Source of the DNA: Bacteroidota bacterium
Lineage (GTDB): Bacteria; Bacteroidota; Bacteroidia; Palsa-965
DNA length: 42,034 bases
Direction: 5' to 3'
Assembly: GCA_003151415.1 (NCBI GenBank)
Contig: PLXK01000217.1
Span: 1-42,034 of the forward strand
Shown: positions 1-6,306 of the stretch, one piece after another
Position numbering within the stretch: position 1 is the first letter of the stretch
Layout: the number at the start of each line of letters is the position of its first letter
Translations under genes and position numbers: made by a program
The notes under the pieces: generated by a model
Told to the model about the DNA's origin: nothing
Database searches by the model: none
Seen by the model: the letters and a program-made list of their open reading frames with translations, nothing else

Positions 1-3
1 GTC

Positions 4-123
4 CTAACAACCGATACCATTATACCTAGGCTTCGGTAGATCCGTAGGTTTGAACTGAAAATCACTTATACGCAGAATATTCCCCTCCTTAAAAAGGGAA
101 ACCTCAAAAGTAATATTGACCAT
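4..123 (-). CDS. Possible small ORF (39 aa) downstream of the Panacea gene
   Basis: An ATG-to-TAG frame of 39 codons begins 25 nt after the stop of the Panacea gene on the same strand. It reads MVNITFEVSLFKEG and ends in NGIGC. I recognise no family. It could be a real small partner gene, the remnant of a longer protein, or a chance frame. A frame this short is weak evidence, so only its position argues for it. Confidence 0.2.
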   Translation of the reverse strand: MVNITFEVSLFKEGNILRISDFQFKPTDLPKPRYNGIGC

Positions 124-148
124 GCCCGATTAATATATGGGGTAAGGC

Positions 149-757
149 CTAAAAGTACTTATTAATACGCAATGAATCAAGTGATTCTGAATAAACTGAC
201 TTTTTAAAGTCTGAATCTAACAAGGAGATAAATTGAAGGGGAACATTAGACTCATCTCCAACTAATTTGAAATGCTCATCTAAATTATTTTGGGTCACTG
301 CAGAATGCCATAAACTTCCTTCAGAATGAGTAATTTCAACAAGCTCTTCAGTCGTTTTATCACCGTATTCAGCAAGAATTTTATCAAGAATTTCTATGTC
401 AAAATCAGAAAGTGTGTCAGTATCAGCGTCTTTTTGAGGAATCAGCAATTTTTTCCCATCCTCTTCAATACAATTTAGGTATTGATATAGATATAGTGAT
501 TGTTCATCTACTATAGGTTCTTTGCCTTTAGCAATTGCAATTACTTCATTATATACATCAACAGGAACAATCCCCCGCTTCCAAGCATTATATTGTAGCC
601 AGGTAATTGGAGCACCTTCTTGCTTAAGAGCAAATTCATCAGTAAGATAAAGGAGTTTTAAAATTTTGACAAAATGAATTCGCTGACCTCTCGTCAAGTA
701 GAGAATAATATTAGCTATTTTCTCTCTCAGGACACTATTGAATTCACCTGTATTCAT
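149..757 (-). CDS. Panacea (DUF4065/SocA-like) domain protein, putative antitoxin
   Basis: This is a 202-residue cytoplasmic protein. Its N-terminal half matches the Panacea (DUF4065, SocA/GepA) pattern: a helix with KLLYLTDEFALKQEG at about residues 34-48, then PITWLQYNAWKRGIVPVDVY at about 50-69, where family members have the P-x-T/Y-x-x-GPVP-type segment. Panacea proteins are known antitoxins with many unrelated toxin partners; SocA acts as a proteolytic adaptor for SocB. The C-terminal half (about 110-202) is helical and unassigned. No toxin-sized gene adjoins it inside the window: upstream is a 470-bp gene-free stretch and downstream only a 39-codon frame before the window edge. The partner may lie beyond position 1. 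A TAnnTTTG element at 806-813 suits a promoter about 50 nt upstream. The family call is fairly secure; the antitoxin role is inference. Confidence 0.72.
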   Translation of the reverse strand: MNTGEFNSVLREKIANIILYLTRGQRIHFVKILKLLYLTDEFALKQEGAPITWLQYNAWKRGIVPVDVYNEVIAIAKGKEPIVDEQSLYLYQYLNCIEEDGKKLLIPQKDADTDTLSDFDIEILDKILAEYGDKTTEELVEITHSEGSLWHSAVTQNNLDEHFKLVGDESNVPLQFISLLDSDFKKSVYSESLDSLRINKYF

Positions 758-1230
758 TTCTTTTTTTCAGCCTTATTACTAGCGTTAAATTTAGCTAAAG
801 GGCGGCAAATATACAACATTTACTTGATTAATAAATAATTAAATACGAATCTTATCAAATGCTATATGTTGAAACAAACATACAGATATCCGATTGATAT
901 GCAATCAATTGTTCAAAATTTCTGATATATATTGTAAAAGTAGTCGTGTTTTTCACTGTAACCTGACATTTTTGCATCGTTTATCATTAGTCATTTGTTC
1001 ATAAAGACACTCTGCCCCACTCTACTTTTTGTAAATCAATCCATATTACTTACTGTAAATCAATAACATGCACCATTTTTTGTACGATTTATCTGGGATA
1101 ATAGCCCTAAAGTGAAAAATCGGCCTTTTTGTGATTTTTATATCTTATAACATCCCTTTTTGACTATAAATTTAAATGATAATCTGTTGGAGATATGGAA
1201 TAAAGATAAAAAAGATTCACTTACATTAAA
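758..1230. other. AT-rich gene-free stretch between two minus-strand genes
   Basis: No frame of useful length was seen here. The stretch holds the Panacea promoter element near 810. It also holds an 11-bp direct repeat TGTAAATCAAT (1030-1040 and 1054-1064, period 24) and a weak AAAAATC/GATTTTT inverted repeat near 1119-1143. It could be decayed sequence or a long regulatory region. Nothing here identifies a mobile element. Confidence 0.4.
806..813 (-). promoter_or_regulatory. Bacteroidota -7 promoter element (TATATTTG) for the Panacea gene
   Basis: The minus strand reads TATATTTG, a perfect TAnnTTTG match, about 50 nt upstream of the ATG at 757. No clear TTG -33 box lies at the usual spacing. 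This is pattern matching only. Confidence 0.4.
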
Positions 1231-1605
1231 TTATTGGGGGAAAAGCCCGATGGCAAGCATTACTGCTTCAGCTCGTCCTATTGCCTCAAAAATTTTTGCC
1301 TCTGTTGGAGGATAGCTCAAAAGTAACTCAACATCTTCCAGCTCGGTTTTTTGATCGTTACTTAACTTGGATTCGTACGTGTTAAGAACAAAAGTAATTG
1401 CTGTTTTTAGATAAGCGCAAACTTTCCCTGCGCTAAACATATATTCATTATATTTCTTAGAGCCATCACTTCCTGAGGCAGCAACTGAACTCGACAGTTT
1501 TTCGAAATTCCTAAATGTATCAGCGTCTGCACCTGCTGCCCCATACCTCGCACACTGATGTGCTCTTCTGATTAAATACTCATATGTTAGAGCTTTACTT
1601 TCCAT
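1231..1605 (-). CDS. Uncharacterised 124-aa helical protein
   Basis: I do not recognise this family. The 124-residue product has no signal peptide or membrane segment. It is rich in Ala, Glu and Lys and appears all-helical: MESKALTYEYLIRRAHQCAR at the start, a YMFSAGKVCAYLKTAITFVL helix near the middle, and a C-terminal helix EAIGRAEAVMLAIGLFPQ. It is divergent from the 65-aa gene at 1663 and shares a short AT-rich intergenic region with it. It is the first of several small minus-strand genes in this accessory-looking stretch. Confidence 0.55.
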   Translation of the reverse strand: MESKALTYEYLIRRAHQCARYGAAGADADTFRNFEKLSSSVAASGSDGSKKYNEYMFSAGKVCAYLKTAITFVLNTYESKLSNDQKTELEDVELLLSYPPTEAKIFEAIGRAEAVMLAIGLFPQ

Positions 1606-1662
1606 AATTACTTTTTTTTGACTATTTATTTAAAGAGATATACCATAAACAAGATAAAAATC

Positions 1663-1860
1663 ATGGAAACATCATTAGTTATACTAAAACCCAATAAGAT
1701 AAAGACGTTAAAAGATCACTGGTACCAGGTGATGGTTATTGAAAACATTCAAAATGAGTTGGCAATAACTTCTTGGATAAACAAAGAAGGCATTCCCTTC
1801 AGAAAAACAATACCATTGGAATTGCTTTGGAAAATAGACGTTGATCCATCAGAATATTAA
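1663..1860 (+). CDS. Uncharacterised small protein (65 aa)
   Basis: The product is a 65-residue basic protein starting METSLVILKPNKIKTL. The frame is open further upstream to 1618, but the ATG at 1663 avoids a Lys/Tyr-rich, non-conserved-looking leader and is preferred. The segment WYQVMVIENIQNELAITSWI followed by IPFRKTIPLELLWKI suggests alternating beta-strands, as in small SH3-like or DUF2158/YodC-like barrels. No family is assigned. It is the only plus-strand gene among small minus-strand neighbours. Confidence 0.45.
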   Translation: METSLVILKPNKIKTLKDHWYQVMVIENIQNELAITSWINKEGIPFRKTIPLELLWKIDVDPSEY

Positions 1861-1869
1861 TTCCGAACT

Positions 1870-2091
1870 TTAAGCGATATAAACACCTCCAGCATCACTT
1901 GAGTCATCTTTTTCATCTTTTATAATTTTCACAAGAGTATTTACATGATATTTTTCTGCTTGTGGACATCCCTTTGAATCAATCCATGAACAACCCGCAT
2001 TGCTATCCTTTACCCAGTCAACTCCTAAGGTCAATGATTTGTTGGAAACATGATAAACAGAATCGCCTTTTTGAATTTCCCCTGTAGCCAT
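1870..2091 (-). CDS. Small beta-barrel-like protein, possibly DUF2158/YodC-like
   Basis: A 73-residue protein. The pattern I-x-KGDSVYHVSN (about 6-16) followed by CSWIDSKG (about 34-41) and a C-terminal VNTLVKII resembles the layout of DUF2158 (YodC-like) proteins, which have GDvVqLkSGG, then C-x-WF/W-x, then L-x-x-L. The match is partial: the SGGPxMTV core is missing. The tail is acidic (DEKDDSSD). Function is unknown. It is codirectional with the genes at 2143 and 2501. Confidence 0.45.
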   Translation of the reverse strand: MATGEIQKGDSVYHVSNKSLTLGVDWVKDSNAGCSWIDSKGCPQAEKYHVNTLVKIIKDEKDDSSDAGGVYIA

Positions 2092-2142
2092 AATTTTATA
2101 TTTTGTGGTTAATATTATATAATTCTTAAATAAATAGAAGCA

Positions 2143-2442
2143 TTACTCCTCCTCAAGTTCACCATGAAAATCAAAAGTAAATCTGCTTATCTCGACACCA
2201 CCATTAATTGTAATAATTTCATTATTAAAAGTGCCTGTTGGATATTCTGAAACTTCGTAAATAATTTCAATTTCCTGGCCACATTCACAAATAAATTCAT
2301 GCTCCCAGGAATAGAGATTGTCTGGACCCATCGGCTCTTCAGTGCTTGAAATAAGTTCGAAATCTGCGTCCTCTGCAGAAATATCATGTTGCTTGCCGCA
2401 ACCGTTACATTTTACTGAGAAAATCCCTCTTGCTATGCCCAT
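2143..2442 (-). CDS. Small zinc-ribbon-like protein (99 aa)
   Basis: This 99-residue acidic protein has two cysteine knuckles: VKCNGCGKQHDI (C-x2-C near residues 12-15) and FICECGQEIEI (C-x-C near residues 51-53). That arrangement suggests a structural zinc ribbon. The C-terminal 40 residues are predicted strands ending in an acidic tail. The family is unknown, as is any nucleic-acid target. It lies between two other small minus-strand genes, but gaps of about 50 nt on each side leave co-transcription uncertain. Confidence 0.5.
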   Translation of the reverse strand: MGIARGIFSVKCNGCGKQHDISAEDADFELISSTEEPMGPDNLYSWEHEFICECGQEIEIIYEVSEYPTGTFNNEIITINGGVEISRFTFDFHGELEEE

Positions 2443-2500
2443 AGTTTTAAAGCTTTAAGTTTACAAATGATTTTAATAATTTATTCTTTTGATGAATTTA

Positions 2501-2737
2501 TTAACCAAAATAATCTACCCTAATAAAGTTAGCTAGATTGTCAAGAGTTGTTGTATCGCTCTTTGTTCTCAAGTAAGTGGTGCCTTGAACTACTTCTGTT
2601 TGTACTTCAGCTCCTACCTGCCAGTTACTTTTAGAGTAGTCCCAAACTAAAGTGAAAAATGGTTTTAGTTTCATTAAGGAAATCACTTCATCTTTTGTGT
2701 ACAATTTCCCAGGACAAGAGGTTCCTATATCTGACAC
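2501..2737 (-). CDS. DUF3892-like small protein (78 aa)
   Basis: The C-terminal half, with VVQGTTYLRTKSDTTTLDNL at about residues 49-68, matches the hallmark of DUF3892: a strand, then YLRT-x-x-D-x-T-x-x-DNL. The N-terminal part (KLYTKDEVISLMKLKPFFTL) would be the preceding helix. DUF3892 proteins are small, widespread and uncharacterised, and often occur in accessory DNA. There is no signal peptide or membrane segment. The family call rests on the short C-terminal motif. Confidence 0.55.
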   Translation of the reverse strand: MSDIGTSCPGKLYTKDEVISLMKLKPFFTLVWDYSKSNWQVGAEVQTEVVQGTTYLRTKSDTTTLDNLANFIRVDYFG

Positions 2738-2873
2738 TTCAATAACTTTTAAGTAAGAAATATGATATTTGTGTACAGTAGCTGCAAAATATTTTACAGC
2801 AATTACCCCCTAGTATTTAATAGTTGCCATGCTAGTCAGTTTTTATTTTGGTTCAAATTGATGTACTGATATA

Positions 2874-3305
2874 TTATTTAGGCACTGCTGCTCCAACTTC
2901 CCATCCAAGAGTTGCTGTTCCTCCAGGAGCATCTATCTTGAAGTTGAATGGTTTTGTCTGATTCGGCAGAAAGAAATCATAAATCACATAATTTGCTGTT
3001 CCAATAATAGTTTGAGTTCTGCTTAAAAAAGTAAAATGCAGAACAACATCTTTGAATGTTGCAACCGTAGCTTTGTTCGTAATCGTACCTTCAATTACTT
3101 TTTTGTGTCCAAAGACTTCTTCTCTATATGTTCCCTTGGAAGAAAGAAACCGAGTGGGGTTACTTTTCTCTTGATCTTCAAGAGACATTTTGTTTTGTTC
3201 GTAATTTTGCGTTGAAGAAGGTCCATTCTTAAACGGGCTCCCATTACCGCAGGAAATAAAGCCTAGCGTTGAACTCGCAAGAAGAAAAGAGTAGATTATT
3301 TTCAT
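2874..3305 (-). CDS. Lipoprotein with FxLYD-like domain
   Basis: A 143-residue predicted lipoprotein. MKIIYSFLLASSTLGFISC ends in a lipobox-like FISC with Cys19 as the lipidated residue. A low-complexity linker (about 20-60) is followed by a single domain. In that domain, EGTITNKATVATFKDVVLHF, then a central strand, then PNQTKPFNFKI follow the FxLYD pattern of extracytoplasmic proteins (G-x-V-x-N-x-s-x-x-x-f-x-x-V-x-l). It ends VGAAVPK. A TTG-N18-TACATTTG promoter lies about 50 nt upstream. Its ligand or partner is unknown. The lipoprotein call is firm and the domain call moderate. Confidence 0.65.
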   Translation of the reverse strand: MKIIYSFLLASSTLGFISCGNGSPFKNGPSSTQNYEQNKMSLEDQEKSNPTRFLSSKGTYREEVFGHKKVIEGTITNKATVATFKDVVLHFTFLSRTQTIIGTANYVIYDFFLPNQTKPFNFKIDAPGGTATLGWEVGAAVPK

Positions 3306-3357
3306 ACAATTGCGTTTTTTGAGTAAATGATTTGATGAGTTGGATATTGTGTACCAT

Positions 3358-3386
3358 CAAATGTATAATAACTATCTATATCACAA
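3358..3386 (-). promoter_or_regulatory. Bacteroidota promoter TTG-N18-TACATTTG
   Basis: On the minus strand a TTG at 3386-3384 is followed after 18 nt by TACATTTG (3365-3358). This matches the phylum consensus TTG-N17-23-TAnnTTTG. Transcription would start near 3353, giving a leader of about 50 nt for the lipoprotein at 3305. It is one of the two best promoters in the window because both boxes are present. Confidence 0.55.
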
Positions 3387-3536
3387 TAATATTTATTTAT
3401 TGACCAATGTAGTCTTTGAAATTGGTTTAAATGCCCTGTCAATAAAGGCGAATGACCACTTTTATGTCAAAAAGGAGAGGACGATGTAAGTTTTTCGGCA
3501 AATCCGTGAATTTTTAATGCTAAAGATTTCGCAATT

Positions 3537-3887
3537 TTATTGGTTAGGGCTTTCGTAAGCAATAATTCTAGAGCTGACTTGTGAAGGATACGAAGAAGTG
3601 ATTCTTCGAAAGAGCCTATCTCTGGCAGGAGTAATCCCGATCATGACCACCATTGCACCAGGCGTTTCTTCTAAAAAAAGTTGAATTTTATCCGATACAA
3701 ATCCCAAAATTCGGTGCGCATCTCCATTATTCGTAACACCCATATAACTTATACTGCCATCGCCCTCCAGCAGTCCGTATCCGATTTCCCACATATTGTC
3801 CCGATACCACCGAAACTCAAGAGCCAAAGGAATTACTCCCCTTGGCCCCGTGCTATTGAAATAATATTTGATCGAAGTCTCCGTCAT
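3537..3887 (-). CDS. DUF6934-like protein (116 aa)
   Basis: A 116-residue cytoplasmic protein. Three features fit the DUF6934 family of Bacteroidota: YYFNSTGPRG at about residues 8-17, TNNGDAHRILGFVSDKIQLF at about 52-71, and IGITPARDRLFRR at about 83-95. The family counterparts are F-x-S-x-GP/K-G, NNGD-x-x-k-VLaTVa, and GST-x-AR-t-RLYR. The function of DUF6934 is unknown. Its ATG abuts the TGA of the upstream lipoprotein gene with no spacer, so the two are probably translationally coupled. It has no export signal although its operon partner is a lipoprotein. Confidence 0.6.
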   Translation of the reverse strand: MTETSIKYYFNSTGPRGVIPLALEFRWYRDNMWEIGYGLLEGDGSISYMGVTNNGDAHRILGFVSDKIQLFLEETPGAMVVMIGITPARDRLFRRITSSYPSQVSSRIIAYESPNQ

Positions 3888-4514
3888 TCAAATGCCCTTC
3901 TTGAATTCATAAGTGGCATTATTGAGGAAGATATTGTATTTGCCATCAGCCCGTTTGACAAACTTTCCATATGTGCCCGATCCTCCCAGATGGAACAAAG
4001 GGTTATCATTTCTCCCCGTGGCGGTTGCGTGGTCAAAGTTCTGGTTGTGAATTTCGCCTGATTTATCAACCCCAAGAAGGAGATCACCCTGCTCTGGAGC
4101 GACATATCCACCTGCATAATCCTGAATATTCTTGGTATTAAAGTATAAAGGCTTTTCTACATAGAAATACTTTCCGACCATGGCTTTTTCAATTGCTACA
4201 TATTTTTCTGGGATGTACTTTCCTCCTTCTGTAAGACCAGTCAGATGTATTCTGGAGTTCTCTGGAAATTTGCCAATCGAAATATATTCTGGTCTACTTG
4301 TGCTTTCACCACTGATGTATAATCCGCAGTATTTATCCATGAGAGTATCCAGTACCTGCTTCCCGTCACCCTGAGCGGACACTGAGCCCGACTCCGCATT
4401 TACATTGCTTGTTTTCGCTCCTCCACAAAATGAAAGGAGCAAGGATGAGGTTAAAATACATGCTGCAACAGCGATCTTACGCCAATAGCCATTTTTTTGT
4501 GTTTTTATTTTCAT
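3888..4514 (-). CDS. Predicted lipoprotein of unknown function (208 aa)
   Basis: The start at 4514 is preferred over an in-frame start at 4541, because 4539-4546 carries a perfect -7 promoter element (TATTTTTG). From 4514 the protein begins with a basic n-region and a hydrophobic stretch ending LLLSFCGG, with Cys30 in a lipobox. The mature part (about 178 residues) has no domain I can name. It is rich in Gly, Tyr and Lys, with predicted strands such as GKYFYVEKPLYFNTK and a C-terminal KYNIFLNNATYEFKKGI. It shares a divergent control region with the XRE gene at 4620 and is followed without a gap by the DUF6934-like gene. Confidence 0.65.
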   Translation of the reverse strand: MKIKTQKNGYWRKIAVAACILTSSLLLSFCGGAKTSNVNAESGSVSAQGDGKQVLDTLMDKYCGLYISGESTSRPEYISIGKFPENSRIHLTGLTEGGKYIPEKYVAIEKAMVGKYFYVEKPLYFNTKNIQDYAGGYVAPEQGDLLLGVDKSGEIHNQNFDHATATGRNDNPLFHLGGSGTYGKFVKRADGKYNIFLNNATYEFKKGI

Positions 4515-4538
4515 GTCGTGTAGTTTTGAGGATTTAGT

Positions 4539-4546
4539 CAAAAATA
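4539..4546 (-). promoter_or_regulatory. Bacteroidota -7 element (TATTTTTG) for the lipoprotein/DUF6934 operon
   Basis: The minus strand reads TATTTTTG about 25 nt upstream of the ATG at 4514. No TTG -33 box is evident. The palindrome at 4557-4568 lies in the spacer and -33 region, where a bound repressor would occlude RNA polymerase. Confidence 0.45.
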
Positions 4547-4556
4547 CACAATAATA

Positions 4557-4583
4557 TCTATATATAGAGGGTCTATTAATAGA
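4557..4583. promoter_or_regulatory. Pair of 12-bp palindromes, candidate operator of the XRE regulator
   Basis: Two perfect palindromes, TCTATATATAGA (4557-4568) and TCTATTAATAGA (4572-4583), share the half-site TCTAT/ATAGA. Their centres are 15 bp apart. They lie between the divergent lipoprotein operon (start 4514) and the XRE gene (start 4620), overlapping the likely -33 region of the former. Such paired sites are typical operators for dimeric XRE repressors. The sequence and positions are seen directly; binding is inferred. Confidence 0.55.
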
Positions 4584-4619
4584 GTTACTAAAGATAGCTG
4601 GTTTCGAGAGATTTACCCC

Positions 4620-4895
4620 ATGAAATCCGACCTGAAAGACGTAGAAATAAAGTACCTTGGCAAGCTTATTGATCGAATCGTATCTATTCGGAAGGAGCGT
4701 GGAATGAGCCAGGAGAAGCTGGCCGTTGAAAGTGAGATAGCTCGGTCACTGATGCGTGGTTACGAGCGGAAGGAACGGAATATCAGCTTTGCAAACCTGG
4801 TTCGGATCATCAAATTTGGATTTGACATGCCGATTGAAGAATTCTTTTCTGAGGGATTTGATTCTGGAACCGAAAAGAAGAAAAAGAAGAAATAA
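4620..4895 (+). CDS. XRE-family helix-turn-helix transcriptional regulator
   Basis: A 91-residue DNA-binding protein. The HTH spans about residues 12-75: LIDRIVSIRKERGMSQEKLA, then a recognition helix region ESEIARSLMRGYERKERNIS and LVRIIKFGFDMPIEEFF, the usual Cro/CI (HTH_3) layout. It ends in a lysine run (KKKKKK) after a short acidic stretch. No second domain is present, so any effector or partner must come from elsewhere. Two 12-bp palindromes 37-63 nt upstream are good candidates for its own operator and would also cover the divergent lipoprotein promoter. The next gene starts 18 nt downstream and is probably co-transcribed. Confidence 0.85.
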   Translation: MKSDLKDVEIKYLGKLIDRIVSIRKERGMSQEKLAVESEIARSLMRGYERKERNISFANLVRIIKFGFDMPIEEFFSEGFDSGTEKKKKKK

Positions 4896-4913
4896 TCACA
4901 ACATATACTTTAC

Positions 4914-5588
4914 GTGAAAGAAATACTGGAATTTTTTGGTGGAATGACCCTGTTCTCTACATTTCTATATGGAATTTTGAGATTCGCCATCAATAAGTTT
5001 ACTGAAGTTGGTCTTATTAAATACAAATCTTCTTTAGACCAGGATATGGCCAGGCATAAAGCAGAATTGGATATGGGGCTTGAAAAACACAAGGCTGATC
5101 TTTCCAGAATTACAGAGGAGCATAAGATTCGATTCGAACACTTGCATTTGGGACGGGCGGAAATAATAAAAAATCTGCACACAAAAATTTGTACTTGCGA
5201 AGATGCCCTTTATCATTTAACAACCCTCGCTCAAGGACCAGAATGGGTGTCCGACAATAATATCCGACACCAAAATGCACTGAATGAAATAGCGGAATTT
5301 CTGCAGGCAATTCGGGCTGCAAGACTCTTTCTTCCACCTAAGATATGTACTCAATTGGAAGAACTGCGGATTTTTGCCATAAATATTGTATTCAACATGC
5401 GAACAGCAAGGATTCAACAGGAATCTAATGAGCAAGTTTTAAAATGGTATAAAACGGTTTCAAACAGACAACTGGATAGCCCAATTACCAGCTGGGCAGA
5501 AGCGGAGAGGAAAGTACGTGAGGATTTTAAAGAGAATAGGGAACAAATCGAGTCCGAATTCAGGAAAATTTTGGGCGGGTCGGAATAG
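4914..5588 (+). CDS. Membrane-anchored coiled-coil protein of unknown function
   Basis: A 224-residue protein with a GTG start, 18 nt after the XRE gene. A single hydrophobic segment (FFGGMTLFSTFLYGILRFAI, about residues 5-24) is followed by a charged helix with repeating H-K-A-E/D-L units (about 38-70, including DMARHKAELDMGLEKHKADL). Then comes IRFEHLHLGRAEIIKNLHTK and a helical C-terminal domain containing WAEAERKVREDFKENREQIE. The EHKIRF-x-LH-x-x-RAEIIK segment recurs in uncharacterised membrane proteins I recall from accessory regions, but no function is established. The pairing with an XRE regulator hints at a regulated accessory module. Confidence 0.6.
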   Translation: MKEILEFFGGMTLFSTFLYGILRFAINKFTEVGLIKYKSSLDQDMARHKAELDMGLEKHKADLSRITEEHKIRFEHLHLGRAEIIKNLHTKICTCEDALYHLTTLAQGPEWVSDNNIRHQNALNEIAEFLQAIRAARLFLPPKICTQLEELRIFAINIVFNMRTARIQQESNEQVLKWYKTVSNRQLDSPITSWAEAERKVREDFKENREQIESEFRKILGGSE

Positions 5589-5858
5589 GAAAACCCGACC
5601 ATATAAGCATCGAAAGTTCCAAAGCTCAAACCTGATGATTACGCATTGATTACCAATACATTATAATGGTTTTCCATGAAAACAGAAAGCCGATTCCATC
5701 CCGTGGGTCCTACCACAAAATAATTCCCAAATCCTACTGTTTACGGGTGTTTAAAAAGACCTGCGTAATTAAGGTTACCAGCAAAATGAATGTAAAAAAG
5801 CGGTCCTCGAAAAAGGTCGCCTAAGGCGGGATTCCCTGTGATTCAATCAGTTATAAAT

Positions 5859-6266
5859 TCAATACCGGTGGTGATCCGCAAGCAGATCCTTTTGAACATC
5901 AAACTGCAAACGCTTTTTATGGACCAGTTTGTTGCCGGCTTCAATCCAGGTGAATGAAAGTTCGAGTCTGTTGTCAGACCTGAAAGTGACCTCCCAATTG
6001 CCTGTCAGCTCTTTCTGAACCATACGGATATAGGCCTTCTTTCTTTTTTCGGTAAAAAAGGATGTTGATGATTCGCAGAATGAACCATCTCCCTTCAATG
6101 TCAGACTATCGGTGCTTGTTCCATCTTTCAGCGCCCATCTCCCGATGGGAAGGGTTTCTTTTCCGGCCTGCCTGGCAGTATTGCCTTCCGGCTTGCTTTG
6201 AGCAATTGCAGGTATTGCGCAGCTATTCAAGATGAACAGGCAAAGACATGGTAGCGTTATTTTCAT
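5859..6266 (-). CDS. Secreted or lipoprotein, lipocalin-like, function unknown
   Basis: A 135-residue exported protein. MKITLPCLCLFILNSCAIPAIAQ is a signal peptide; either Cys16 is lipidated (LNSC) or cleavage follows AIAQ. The mature part has GRWALKDGTSTDSLTLKGDG and GNWEVTFRSDNRLELSFTW, two W-containing strand segments like those of small lipocalin-like beta-barrels. No ligand can be inferred. It starts 40 nt after the inactive M16 peptidase gene on the same strand, so it may be the last gene of a three-gene M16 operon. The export call is good and the fold call weak. Confidence 0.55.
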   Translation of the reverse strand: MKITLPCLCLFILNSCAIPAIAQSKPEGNTARQAGKETLPIGRWALKDGTSTDSLTLKGDGSFCESSTSFFTEKRKKAYIRMVQKELTGNWEVTFRSDNRLELSFTWIEAGNKLVHKKRLQFDVQKDLLADHHRY

Positions 6267-6306
6267 CCCCTATTTCGGTTTCCGTAGCTTTTAGTTCCCA
6301 AAAAAC

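Noticed and set aside
1030-1064. 11-bp direct repeat TGTAAATCAAT as a regulatory or CRISPR-like array
   Set aside because: Only two copies in AT-rich sequence; too short and too few for an array, and no associated gene.
5589-5858. Attachment site or tRNA end bounding the accessory block
   Set aside because: No tRNA-like sequence or matching direct repeat was seen; only a short CGCCT/AGGCG inverted repeat near 5817.
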